A stretch of DNA of 64,000 bases. It comes from Dimorphilus gyrociliatus. Taxonomy: Eukaryota > Annelida > Polychaeta > Dinophilidae. A program made the position numbers and the translations under genes. The notes beneath the pieces are model-generated. The model saw nothing but the letters and a program-made list of their open reading frames with translations. It made no database searches and had not been told where the DNA came from. Shown piece by piece: positions 1 to 11,370 of this stretch (positions are counted from its first letter, which is position 1; each line of letters begins with the position of its first letter). Where the stretch lies: the NCBI GenBank assembly GCA_904063045.1, contig CAJFCJ010000006.1:1651601-1715600 (forward strand), read 5' to 3'.

Positions 1-15
1 TTTGTGTAAAAATAG

Positions 16-498
16 GTAATCTCACCACCTTCAGAAGATCAGTTAAAAGATTCTGAAGTTTGTTGCGTGAAGATAGAATCACCCACACCACCTTCTAATT
101 CACCATCTCCTCAACCTCTGGATAAATTGACAACTGTTTCAAAGCACAAGCCAAATCCCATTGACCTCGGTCCAACAATCTTACAATCAACTTTCTCTCA
201 TACGAACAGCCCTCATATAGTTGTCTCACCAGTTCCTGGAGGAGTAGGGGCACGAGGTACACCAGTTGGAGGTCTTCATTTTTGGAGTCAAATGAGTTCC
301 ATTCTAAGTCCTGCTGCCGGCATTAGTCCGCACTTGAACATTCATAGTGGCGGAAATGGTCTGAACACACCGTCGTTTCAGTTTCCTGCTACATCAGGAA
401 GCTTAGTAACGTCAGCTGCTGCAAGCCTATCTGTAGACGCTTTGAAAACGCCAGTCGTACTCACGTCGCCGAAATCTAGACAAGTACACTCGAATTGA
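16..498 (+). CDS. ELK: ELK-type (ternary complex factor) ETS transcription factor, C-terminal part only
   Basis: The 3' coding end of a serum-response ETS factor; the ETS and B-box exons lie outside the window. The open frame follows a possible acceptor (AATAG at 11-15) and stops at 496-498. What identifies it is the TCF activation box: HFWSQMSSILSPAAGISP, then an FQFP motif (the ERK-docking FxFP type), then SVDALKTPVVL, which parallels the ELK1 C-terminus SVDGLSTPVVL. These S/T-P sites are where MAP kinases phosphorylate the family. A VKIE tetrapeptide at codons 67-78 fits the SUMO consensus, as in the ELK repression motif. The exact exon start is uncertain; a second AG occurs at 32-33. The gene ends tail-to-tail with the carrier gene at 1032. 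Which vertebrate paralogue it matches cannot be settled from this fragment. Confidence 0.8.
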   Translation, partial: VISPPSEDQLKDSEVCCVKIESPTPPSNSPSPQPLDKLTTVSKHKPNPIDLGPTILQSTFSHTNSPHIVVSPVPGGVGARGTPVGGLHFWSQMSSILSPAAGISPHLNIHSGGNGLNTPSFQFPATSGSLVTSAAASLSVDALKTPVVLTSPKSRQVHSN

Positions 499-1031
499 CC
501 GTACTGTTTTTCTCGTCTATTTTCATTCGTTTGTTTGTACATCTTTTTTTCAATGTACAAAGACTAGAAATGTTTCTTCTAATAGATAAAATATAATCGG
601 ATCAAAATTATATTTGACCCAATTTTTTAATTCTTTGGGACTTTTTTATTGGAATAAAAAACAAATACATGTCATTAAAAATATTTACCTGTTTGTTTCG
701 AGCTAATATTTTTCATGGCTATCGAACTGGTTTTCGGCCAACCTTCAAAATGTATAGTGACATCTGGTGGGAAATTACGCAACACAATAGATAGAGTGTA
801 TTTTCGAGGAGAAATACCTGCGCAGCATTCTAATTAATTCTATTTATATTATTAATGTTTACTAGGAAAAGTCTGTTTGCATGATGATAATTTTATTTAC
901 ATTTATCTAGTAAAAACAAGGCGAAAAATATTTACATATTGTACATTTTTCGCAGCAGTTTGTCGCAAGAATTAAACGAACAGCACCAATACGAACAATT
1001 CATGAGCAAGAGAAGTGAATTTCGTCACCAT
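499..1031. other. 3' UTRs of two convergent genes
   Basis: No coding sequence seen. It holds the 3' UTR of the ELK-type gene and, on the minus strand, that of the carrier gene, for which AATAAA reads in reverse at 892-897. A plus-strand AATAAA near 652 could serve the ELK transcript. Confidence 0.5.
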
Positions 1032-3228
1032 TTAATCATCGCAATCCAACGAATCGGGATATAAATGCTTGCAGGCTAAGTATACGACTGCCTCATAGGT
1101 AGCCATCATTATGGCCGTGTTAGGTATTTGACGAATTAATTGCGTAGTAAGTCCTCTATATAATCCTTTTGGCCCTTCTTCTCTACCCACTAAGGCTAAC
1201 GTTTGCCAAAAACTTCTATATCTATTACCCTCTTGTCGGAGTCGAGTACGAGCAACTTCGTGAGGATAGGCTAAACAAGTAGCTATAGTTTTGGATACTG
1301 CGCCGGCAGCCATGAATTCCATGAAATCCATTGTTGATCTATCTTCCTCATGAATAGATTGTCCTTTTATTTCACGTAATCTCGCTTTAATGGCTTCATA
1401 TATGACGAAATGAATAACAGTTTCACTGATTCCGTAATAAGAAGCAGTCATTCCCTTATAAAAACCTTGAATACCAGTCGTTCTCATTACATTTAATACA
1501 CACTGACGAACAGTAAGCTTCCCGTTACCTTTCCTGTAAATACAAAGTGCACATGTAAACATCTACGTTGTAAAGTAGAGCAGACAATTGGTGTCAATAT
1601 AATTGATTTTTGTTCGCCTTGACAGGATTCGTCTTAGTAAAAAGAAGTTACATAAACGAGTTTTTAAAAGCTAATTATAATTTAGCACCGTCGTTGCTTC
1701 TGGATTAATATTTATAATAAAATATCAATACCAGTTTAATGGTGCATGCGTAATTTTACTTTCTTTCAGACATAACAAGAATAAAAATTCGATTAGTTAG
1801 GCCTAGTCTCATCAATGTCGGCCACGTTTTCATCACGTGATATCTAAAACAGACATCTTCTAAGTATGGTATACAAAAAATGATTTTCATAGATAGAACA
1901 GCTTCTTACTAATCATTATCAACTGAAAAGTCCAAAAAAATATAACAAAAACTGGCCTACGTGCAGATTTGAATGTATTTCTATTTTTAAAATGTAGGTG
2001 CAGCTCAAAATATTTTAACAAATATTATCTCCCAAGTAGTAACCAGTATAAACTGGAATAATTCCCAATGAAGCAGTTTCTTAGGGAAACTTAACAATGA
2101 CCTTAACCGAAGATAAATCGATGTTGTTTACTGTTTACTTTTAAGCGTTTAACAGACCCTCGGCCGCCTTTTTTAAAAGCGAGGCACGAGAACTAACAAA
2201 TGTTGTATAATCGATTAAATATATGCCTACTTACTTCTGATCTAATTGTAATCGTGTTTTAATGAACCATATAGGATTAGTGGCAGTCGAGGCTGTAAAA
2301 CCTGAAATCATAGAAGGACAGACGTTAGATAACGTTCACGATAAACAACTTGGTAATCTTAATAGAATCGTTCGTTATGATAATAAGTTTAAGTACGGTT
2401 AAAATGATGATCTTACCTGCGCAAGCTGCCGATAGGATATGCACAATTGGGGTTTCGGGATCAAAGATGTCGTTTAAGAAGGCTTTGCTTTGAGCATAAG
2501 CACAAAAATATATGGCTCTCGATGGGGCAACGCCAACCAAGTTAGGTCCTAATCCTTTAAATAGTCCGCGTCCACCCTCGTGTTGTATTATATACCTAAT
2601 AATCAAAATATTATATGTTGAAATGATCCTGCTACCAACGAACTTACTTTATGCAAGTTGTCAATCCGATGGAACTTCGCGTTGTAGGGGAGTTGTGAAG
2701 GGTCTCTACGCCGGCCTGTACCACATTCAATCTGCTGTGAGTTGAAGAAGTAATTGCCGTGCTGAATCGAGCACTTGCAAAATGATGCGCTGGGTAAAAG
2801 GTCACCTGACTAACATATCCGTTTGCTGAAGGTTTAAAGGAAGCGACGCTGGACTGCAAACGTGTCTTCACCACTTCTAGAGGACATGTTAATACTGCTC
2901 CAGCTGTACCGCCAGCACTGTGTGGTAAAATTTCATGTAAGTGACACTAAATCATACATTCTTAATGTATTATGAAATAGCTGTATGTTCAACCAGTGAA
3001 GGTCATGGAACTAAATTTTAAAATAATGTTATACCTCCATAGAGGTAATTATTTAAGAATTACGTGTATTTCAGCGAAAATTTATCATTAATCATAAATC
3101 GACATTAGGTAATATAATTATTAAATATAAAATATAATTCAGACTAATATATCTGTAGAATGTTCTGGATAACTTAAAGTTACTCACCCGCCAGCGAGCA
3201 AATGTACAATTGTTCTTTCTTGAGCCAT
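1032..3228 (-). CDS. SLC25A36: Mitochondrial pyrimidine nucleotide carrier (SLC25A33/36 family)
   Basis: Inner-membrane carrier that exchanges pyrimidine nucleotides to supply mitochondrial DNA and RNA synthesis. Five coding exons on the minus strand: 3188-3228, 2648-2917, 2417-2595, 2235-2301, 1032-1533; phases agree and give 352 aa. Three tandem carrier repeats show the signature [20 protein letters not shown] and [10 protein letters not shown]. The start [20 protein letters not shown] and the block [15 protein letters not shown] are diagnostic for the SLC25A33/36 branch. Invertebrates often have one gene for the two vertebrate paralogues, so the symbol is approximate. The ATG lies 527 bp from the SAP18 ATG in a head-to-head pair. 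Confidence 0.92.
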
Positions 3229-3755
3229 TAGGCGATGTATTTTGCACCATCTAAGTTGGTGTATAATACTCGAATAACAACGAAATTAATGAAGGAATAT
3301 GCGCCAAAGCACCCGGTAAGGAAAAAAACAAAAATATGGCGGCTTACTTATTTCATATAAAAGGCTTTTTGATTCGCAGTCACAAAAATGAATATTTATG
3401 ACGTTGATAGCTGCCCTTCTATTGGTTTATAGTTTTCGGTGTATTCCTCTTACTTGTTTCACGTGGGTGATAGGCATATTCATTCGTAGTATCACGTGCA
3501 AAGATAACGGTGATTGGTCAATTAAGATACTGTGAATGAAGGAACATTTGGGAAAAGTATGAAACAATTGTTTATTATTTTATGTAAATATGTAGTTTAA
3601 ATGATTAACCAAAGCACTTCACGTGCTTCGTACGAAAACGCGGATAGGACGCCATTTTGATATTATCGAGAACAAGAATAGCCGGGTTGTGTTCGAGGTC
3701 ATATTTCTAATAATATCATTCTCTATCCATATATTTTAATCAAATTATTCAACAG
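3229..3755. promoter_or_regulatory. Divergent promoter between SLC25A36 and SAP18
   Basis: 527 bp separate the two start codons, which face away from each other, so one region probably drives both genes. It contains two YY1-type GCCAT cores: ATGGCGGC near 3337 and GCCATTTT near 3651. No TATA box stands out. Position is seen; promoter function is inferred. Confidence 0.5.
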
Positions 3756-4707
3756 ATGACTGCTCCGCAATCAGTAGTTAAGGATGACGTTCAGCGCGAA
3801 ATTCCTAAGCCGATAGATCGTGAAAAGATATGCCCACTGCTTCTGCGTGTATTTTGCTCTACAAGTTTGTATTACATAATATAAATGTGATATTTTATAA
3901 TTTTTACATACTAAGCAATATAATTTCTTATCCTCATTATGAGTAATATTATAAGCAATAAGCTTCAGTTATTCAGCATGAAAACATTCATAAAGTTTTC
4001 GAATAGTTTTCTAACAGAAAAACAAAGATATTTTTAATTTGTTTAACAGAAGCACTTTTCAAAATATAACCCGATTAATAGACATATGGAAAAACAACAT
4101 TTATTTAATAGACTAGAAATACTAGATAGGTTGCTTAAAAGCAAAACAAACTTAACAAAGTTTAACATCAAAAGAATATATAATCAGTAAATTGACCTTT
4201 GCCATAGATAGGCTGTTTGTCATTCGTAACATGCATTTTACATGTGATACATACTTAGACAAAATCAGATTAAAAACTGTACTTTAACTTTGTTTTTTTC
4301 CGTAGGACAATTTAATGTGTACTTCCATAAAATAATAGTGAAACTTTTTGCATGTAGGTCGTCACAATCCCCTCAGCGAATATGACAGAGGAAGAACTCC
4401 GAGTAATGAACTTCAAATTTATACTTGGATGGATGCTACATTAAAAGAGCTAACAGCCTTAGTAAAGGAAGTGAATATCGACGCTAAAAGAAAGGGGACA
4501 TTTTTCGATTTTGCGATCGTTTTTCCAGACACAAGATCACCAGTTTATCGTATGAGAGAAATAGGAACTACTTGTGCGGGTAAACGAGGTGCCGATGATG
4601 AGCTCACATTGGCAGGGAAAAGATTTCAAATTGGTGATTATATCGATATCGCTATTACTCCACCAAGAGGAGATCGTCGAGACATGGGACGGGATAGAAG
4701 ATATTGA
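3756..4707 (+). CDS. SAP18: SAP18, Sin3-associated polypeptide / ASAP complex subunit
   Basis: Small ubiquitin-fold protein of the SIN3-HDAC corepressor and of the ASAP/PSAP complexes on spliced mRNA. Two exons, 3756-3864 and 4358-4707, joined in phase (intron 493 bp), encode 152 aa; the human protein is 153. Conserved blocks: KPIDREKICPLLLRVF at the N-terminus, SNELQIYTWMDATLKELTAL in the middle, and FQIGDYIDIAITPPRGDRR before an Arg-rich tail. Start is the first ATG of the open frame. No canonical AATAAA follows the stop closely. Confidence 0.95.
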
Positions 4708-4800
4708 ATCATATGACATAAAAATCTGTTTCTTTTGATACTGAGTCTAAATATATATAATATATATATGTCTTATTTGTGTACATCATATTTGTTGGTA

Positions 4801-4814
4801 GCGCCATCTAGTTG
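4801..4814 (-). promoter_or_regulatory. CTCF-like motif between SAP18 and PXYLP1
   Basis: On the minus strand CAACTAGATGGCGC agrees with the animal CTCF core CCASYAGRKGGCRS at 13 of 14 positions. It lies between the SAP18 stop and the first exon of the next gene. Related sites recur in the window (see findings). Binding is inferred only. Confidence 0.4.
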
Positions 4815-4913
4815 TTTCATTGAGAGGGCTCTGTTATCTCAATGCAGTCAGATTACCCATAGTTGTCGGCAAGTAAGCACTAAATCCAGGGATATGAAAA
4901 TTTTACTGTGATT

Positions 4914-5973
4914 ATGTCGAAAAAATACAGGAAATTAGCTGGTACTGTAATAGTCGTATGGCTCTTGTCAGTTTTATGTAAGTTATAAAGGTTTTTATCT
5001 TAATGGATAAAATAAAAATTTGAAATTATGAATTTAAAAAAGCCTATTCATTATCAATATCAGTAAAAGGGCACTTTATGTAAAATTGTATTAAAACTAT
5101 GAACAGAAGCAGAGAAAAGATATCTACTAAATATTTTATGTTTAATGAAAGGTGTATTGTGTCTAGGCTCCTGTCAGCTAATTTTAATCATGTACATTTA
5201 TATTTGAGTTATGTTAACTGAACTGGTTAGGAGTAAATAAAGTCGCCTCTGAATAGTATTCAAAATTTATACTAAAAAGTATATAACGAAGAAGCAGGTA
5301 GATATAGATATACATGATATATACTTGTATATATCGAACATCTATCTATACTATATTCTTTTGATATCAATCTATCCTATTCTAAATTTTCCTTAGTGTT
5401 CTCCCTCTTTTATTATTGTTACATACTAACATTTGTAAAGCTCTACTATTATAGACATTTCTTAATATTTAAAATATCTTTGTCACAATATACTTTGTAC
5501 TGTTATTATTTATTATTTTTTTCTGTCATGATGCTTTGCAATACCTTTTTAAAGGGGGATTCTACATTCTTTTTCCATATGCTATATAGCAAGATCATTG
5601 GAGTGAAGTATTTTCGTTTTTCCTTTATTCTGCTATTTGAAAATGCGCTTATATAAATGAAAGAAATCTCTTAAGATGATATAGAAAAAGAATTTTTTTT
5701 GCTAATCTCTCTCTCTCTCTCTCTCTCTCCCTCTGTCTCGCTTTCTTTCTTTTCTTAATGTTAAAACGTTTCATCTTATTTAAATGATTTCTAGGTATAG
5801 GAGTAAAATGACTATATTAGAAATTAGGTGAGAAAGTTTTAAATATACCGAAACAGAATTATTAATTATAGAGAAATAGAAATATTTTCGGAAATCCAAG
5901 AAACAGAAAGTCAAATTACTGTACAAACTTCTCGTAGTGCCCAATTAAAGATGAGAAGTATTTTGAAAGAGTT

Positions 5974-6040
<67 letters not shown>

Positions 6041-9000
6041 GAAGAAAAGAGGAAAATAGCTTAAACTCTATACTGATGATTTGCTTATCTCTTGCTATGA
6101 ACTGATCCTTTCTATATTATCAAATAAATCCTGATTTTATCTTTTACATAGAATTGACTTTCAGAGTTAAATATGAAATCTGCAAAATTCTCTATGACCT
6201 TGATAAAATACTAACTACTAATATCTAATTACAGCAAAAAAAGTGCGTATCCAGCAACAATTTCTCAATACAGAAATACAATTATGTTGTTTATACACTG
6301 TAATACAGTCTGTATATACTGTATACTGTATACTGAATGCAGGAGATGTTTTAAAATAATTTGCTGTATACGCAAGAAAATATATTAATGCTAAAAATAG
6401 CTGCAGTGTTTACTAAACATGTTCAATAATTGTTAAATCCGAATTATGAATAAGATATCGTAGGTTTATTATACATTAAGGTGAATGAAAGCTGTAGAAT
6501 ATAAAAAATGCTTGTATCGTTACACAAAGTAAGCGAGCTTATTTTAAGGTTAAGGCAAATGTAAGACTTTATGACAGGTAATAAAGTGTAGTTTAATTCA
6601 TGGGAATATTGACTCAGTTGTGTTATTGATGGGAGGTGCTAATTGCTCTTTTGTTAATTATTTAATTTGTAAGTAATCGAAATATTTCACCGAGAATTCT
6701 GCGTTGAGAGAGAGAGAGAGAGAGAGAGGGAGGGGAGGGGAAGGGGGGAGGAGAGAGAGAAAATTAAGAACGAAGAACAAAAAAAAGAAAAAGCTCACTT
6801 TTTTACCGAATACCTAGGTAGTTTTCTAACTTTCTAGCTTTCTATCTAACTAATCTCGTTTACCAATCAACGTCCAGTTTGACTTTTATCAAGTGCAGAT
6901 GTTGAGAAAGAAAGAGAGAAGGAAGAAAATCGGATGCGTGTAAGCCTACAGATTGCGGATAGACGCCTGTGGAAAAGGTCGGCAAGATAATATTGGCAAT
7001 ATCTCTGGCACTACTAAATTGATAAAAAGCCATGGTATTTAGAGTAGGAAACGCATTTTCTCTTATTTCCGAAGTACTATACACTTTTGCAAGTTTTTTG
7101 TATGGCTTGTTTCATTCTCTCAATATGTTTAATGCTTATTGTTGTCTGTCACGTGCTAAGTGAATTGGTCGTCTCTTCACATACTATTTATACGCTTTCG
7201 ATGCTGTCTCGTATACTGGAAGCTTATACTCTCTTCAGTTAGAGCTTTTTTTTATCTTAACAATATGTAATATTGGTAAAGATGACTGAAATGAAAGGCA
7301 AACTATAAGGTTTCCTGTATGGTGCTAGACGCAATTGATACTATTGAAGTTTGTTCTTTTCACACATTTAAGACTTAAATAAGACGTTGTTGATAAATGA
7401 GGAGAAACGGGAATTTTACATGTCTGGCTGTCTTAAAGGCCTATTACGTTCCAACTGTAAAATCGTTCAATTTTCTTTCATGCGTGTCATTAGGCAGCAA
7501 TCTCGGCGATAAATTGCTTTTGTTATTGGATTTTCCCCTCACGGTGTGATTTATAATAAAGTGTAGGACGATAGAGGCAAGATGAAAAATCATAAAGGAT
7601 AATAAATGTTGAATAAATTATGTAAATTAAGGTAGAAGAATTAATTTTGTTTTCTTACACATATATTTTACTTACACTATCTAGTTTATTTCATAAATTA
7701 GGTTAGGAGTTTTCTCTCAGGGAAAGAAACTCCATTGATGGAATGAGCGAGAGATAAATTAAGAAGAGCGTAGACTGTATATTAAATATAAACAAATATT
7801 AATATTAATGTATCTATAGCATTGACTGTAACTAATGGGCAAAACCAGGCATTATTATAAACTAAGACATTTTCATCTTGGGTTTATTCCAATAAGTCTT
7901 ACGCACTCTTGATATTTCCGTTAGTTCATTAATATTCATATATCATTCCTGTTGTTGTTAGAAAGTCAACGAGAAAAAGTAGAGTCAGCAATCCTTTAAG
8001 GCGTCCATAGCCAAATCGAAATCCCATCGGTACCGCTTGTTTTTAGAGAGATAATGAATGATTTATAACAAGCTGTTATGCAAATAAGAGTTAAATGTCA
8101 CTGCGGGTATTACCCAAAGTTCTTGGTGTACTCATTTTATTTTTTAAAATCCTCCTACGCTATTTATTATTCCTACTACTTCATTATAGATTCACTTTTG
8201 CATCGTCTAATTATTCTAATATTTCAAAAACTAACAAAGCTAAAGAAAGATAATGAGAGAAAGTAGGAAAAGTAGAAAAATGATGGCACTAGACCGTAAA
8301 TTCGATATTTTAAATCCGTAAAAGGATCAGAGAAAAAGAAACACCTGTTACAAGCCTCTTGGCTAGAATACTCCTTAAGCCCTTCTCTTGACAGATAAGA
8401 AACTGAGAGCGTCAATTTTTTTCTTTAATAAAAAATATGAGATTTTCTGCTGTTGTTAATTTTTTATCTCGTGTTAATTCTCTATTTTTATTCTCTTACA
8501 ACAGACTTTTTAGTTAGAGAAGGAGGAATCACAGTTAAGGATGACGCCACCTCTGGAACCTCATCAAAAATAGGTTAATTAATATTTCAATTTCTAACTT
8601 GATTGCCGTATTGAGGGACTCACGCGATTTTACAGATCGTCACAGAATAGACAGCTATTGCAATTCACCGCAAGAGTTTATTGCGCAAGAAGGAATCACC
8701 CCTGGGCGTCTACTCCAAGTAAACGTTATTCTTCGCCATGGGATTCGTAATGTCTTTTCCAAATCTAAAAAACTTCCGTTTCCTTCCATCCCATGCACAC
8801 TCGACAACACAACACAGATGGTGAAAAAACTAACGTCAATGTATAGGAAATTAGACGCCGGAAGTTTACTGCGTAAATTTGGTATTATGCCCAACAAAGA
8901 ACTCTGTGCAATCACGCAATTGACGCCAGCGGGATTTTTACAAACGATACGAATCGGAAAGCTTCTTCGTTCAAAATATTCATCTTTTTTATCAAATATT

Positions 9001-9744
9001 CGCAAACAAGACATTTACGTAAGAACAACGGAGAGGTCACGGACAGTCCAGAGTGCTGTGGGCTTCTTATATGGCTTATTAGACGAGGTAGAATTACCTC
9101 CATTCAAAGTCAGTGCTTCTACGAATTTTTGCAGCACGAAATGGACACTGATAGATAAATGCTTCTGCAAGAAAAGGAAAGTTTTACAAAAAGCATCGAA
9201 ATTAAACGAAACACTTCGCAACATTCCGGAAATAGTCGATAACTTAATGGCTCACAAATGCAACGACGTCAATTTCGATCATCCAGTTAGTGAGCGTTTA
9301 GCTGACGAGTATTGGACGCTACTAGACGACACGGGCGCAGCGCAATTGAAGAATGAAGAATTTTTTAAACTACACAAACTCCTGGCTCATCCTTTTCTCT
9401 GCGAATTGTCCCTTAGGATGTTCAACGCTACAAAAGACTCTAAATTAACGCCTAAAATCGCCCTTTATTCTGGTCACGACCTAACTATAAAATCTGTATT
9501 GACTGCCTTAGGGCTTTTCGACGGACGTTGGCCGTCCTTTGCCGCCCGTGTCGTTTTTGAATTGTACGAAACTCCAGAAGGACGCCATCAAGTAAGAATT
9601 TTATACAATGGGATTGACATTAGCGATAAGGCGTTTTTCTGTCGACCAAACTGCTCACTGAATAATTTTGTCAAGTTTTGCAAAATTGATAATCTTAAAC
9701 AGTTCAGAAGTGCCAAATCTTATAGAGACGCTTGTGATTCTTAG
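4914..9744 (+). CDS. PXYLP1: 2-phosphoxylose phosphatase (PXYLP1-like, histidine acid phosphatase family)
   Basis: Golgi enzyme that removes the phosphate from xylose in the proteoglycan linker so glycosaminoglycan chains can extend. The last exon (8651-9744) is secure: catalytic RHG at about residues 73-75, the distal HD pair in YSGHDLTIKS at about 320, and a C-terminal block VRILYNGIDI...CSLNNFVKF...SYRDACDS that is specific to PXYLP1. Two upstream exons are proposed: 4914-4977, a type II signal anchor (MSKKYRKLAGTVIVVWLLSVL), and 8505-8573, a short stem; both splice in phase to give 408 aa (human 480). That model implies a 3.5-kb first intron and a 77-bp second one whose donor is weak. The usual RHGxRxP reads RHGIRNV here. 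The 3' end converges on LRRC23, 183 bp between stop codons. Confidence 0.85.
5977..6036. repeat. (GA)n microsatellite
   Basis: About 30 uninterrupted GA units. Confidence 0.95.
6728..6748 (+). other. Potential G-quadruplex tract
   Basis: Four G-runs of 3, 4, 4 and 6 with one- or two-base A loops directly after a GA repeat, fitting the G3+N1-7 pattern. Confidence 0.6.
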
Positions 9745-9823
9745 GATTCTCATTTTAAGGAATACATCTAAAATTGATAGTAAATAGAGTGCAACCCAAG
9801 TGACATACATTACTGAAATATTG

Positions 9824-9829
9824 TTTATT
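9824..9829 (-). terminator. Poly(A) signal of LRRC23
   Basis: TTTATT on the plus strand (AATAAA on the transcript), 98 bp past the LRRC23 stop. It lies 80 bp from the PXYLP1 stop, so the two 3' UTRs probably overlap. Confidence 0.5.
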
Positions 9830-9926
9830 TTTGTTTTCCTTTTTGTTACAAATATCTCAATTTTTTGTCCTTTTGATAAAATATACAAAACAAGATAAAA
9901 AGTACAAGGGATCTTTTCTACCACTC

Positions 9927-11180
9927 CTAATCAGCCTCTTCGGGAGCATCGATAACCTCCTCGGCAGTCTGTTAAGTAAGTTTGGCATATTAATTGAATT
10001 TATCTGTAAGTATCTGGGATTAATAGTTAGAGCGTAATTTGATTGTTACCTCGTTGTTCATCTCTTCTAACCTTCTTTGCTCGTAAACCTCTTCTGCCTC
10101 TTGTTTTTCCTCTTCGCTATATTCATCTTTATCGAGCCGCTCAAGGCGTCTAAGCGTCACCAAAACTTCCAATCGATAATCGTCTTCGCTCGCAAGCGGG
10201 GTGCTGCTAAGTACAAGAGCACGAATCATAGGTAACGATTGCATTTTCTTCAACTCTTTAATATCTGCGAGTTTTTCGCATTCCCTAGGGAGGAGAAGTC
10301 ATTGAATTAGTTTTTTATTGGTTTACAGTCTAATTTTGTAATAACGAAAAGAGACAGTTTTCTATCATTCAACTTACCTAAAATTGACGTATTGCAAATT
10401 TTTCATACTTTCGGAGAATCCGTCTAAATTCTCAATTGGATTAAATCTTAAGTGTAACGTTGTCAACTGCTCAAGCGTATGCAAACCCTCCAAACTGGTA
10501 ATTTCGTTATGGGCTAAAAATAAATTCCTCAAAGTAGGTAATTCTAGACCAGCAGTTGAAGTTAATTTATTGCCCCGTAATTCTAGAGTATGCAATCTAC
10601 TTAACCCGGTTGCTACCAAGCCAGATATCTTTTCCAACCTATTATCTTGTAGAATTAGGTGTTCCAAATGAGGATGACTGACGCCCTCTAGCGTTTTAAT
10701 TCTATTCTTTGAGAAGGAAGCTACTTGTAAATAGGGACGCTCCTCTAAAGCTGCTGTTGTCAATTTATTATCATCAGCTTTTAATGTTGACAAATGTGTT
10801 AAATTTGACAGGACGGAAATATCTTTCAACTTGTTGTTGCTTATATCAACATATCTTAAATGTATATATGAAGCCAAAATACTGATATCTGTCAACTCCT
10901 TCTCATGTACGTCCAATTTGACGTAAGCGTGAGAAAGGCCATCACCAGTTTTACACAACAGTGATAATCCATTGGATATCATATCATCTGAAAGAATAAT
11001 TTCAGGATCCGGCTCTTCAACCTCTTCCTCCTCTTTCTCTTCTTCCTCTCCCTTCTCTTCCTCTTCGGCCTCTTCTTCACCCGTTTCTTTATCACCCTCC
11101 TCTATATCTTTTTCTTCATCTCCCGCAGTTTCCTCTGCATTTTCAGTTTCATCAAAGTTTTCCTCTTCTTGATCACTCAT
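9927..11180 (-). CDS. LRRC23: LRRC23, leucine-rich repeat protein of ciliary radial spokes
   Basis: Structural component of radial spoke 3 in motile cilia and sperm flagella. Exons 10378-11180, 10050-10284 and 9927-9968 join in phase (introns 93 and 81 bp) and give 359 aa; human is about 340. The N-terminal 60 residues are almost all Glu/Asp, as in the family. Then ISNGLSLLCKTGDGLSHAYV, SYIHLRYVDISNNKL and about eight leucine-rich repeats. The capping region reads RALVLSSTPLASEDDYRLE and RLERLDKDEYSEEEK. The last exon encodes only TAEEVIDAPEEAD; without it the frame would run to a stop in the intron. It lies 190 bp downstream of the WDR82 stop on the same strand, but WDR82 has its own poly(A) signal. 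Confidence 0.93.
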
Positions 11181-11229
11181 ATTTTCAGTTTGAAATGGCT
11201 ACTACGGTTACCAATAGCAATGCGAACGT

Positions 11230-11243
11230 AACGCCATCTACTT
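11230..11243 (-). promoter_or_regulatory. CTCF-like motif between WDR82 and LRRC23
   Basis: Minus strand CAAGTAGATGGCGT, 12 of 14 matches to the CTCF core, about 50 bp upstream of the LRRC23 ATG. Function inferred only. Confidence 0.35.
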
Positions 11244-11331
11244 GATATTTATTTGTAAAAAAAGATTGAATAAAAACGCGAGACTATACAATAACAAAAA
11301 AATCGAACTTTTTTATATTAAAGTACAACGA

Positions 11332-11337
11332 TTTATT
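11332..11337 (-). terminator. Poly(A) signal of WDR82
   Basis: TTTATT on the plus strand (AATAAA on the transcript), 34 bp beyond the WDR82 stop. Confidence 0.6.
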
Positions 11338-11370
11338 ATTAAAACATAAAAAAATAACGTTTTCATCTTT

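Larger units (their letters stand above)
4978..8504 (+). other. Long first intron of PXYLP1 (proposed)
   Basis: 3.5 kb of AT-rich sequence with no supportable exon. It carries CT and GA microsatellites (near 5708-5728, 5977-6036, 6706-6727) and a G-run tract at 6728-6748. Short open frames here (5396-5656, 8078-8266) look like chance. Confidence 0.4.

Noticed and set aside
5396-5656. 86-aa hydrophobic frame
   Set aside because: Low-complexity F/L/Y content from AT-rich DNA inside the PXYLP1 intron.
10972-11172. Plus-strand poly-Ser frame
   Set aside because: It is the complement of the acidic Glu-rich start of LRRC23.
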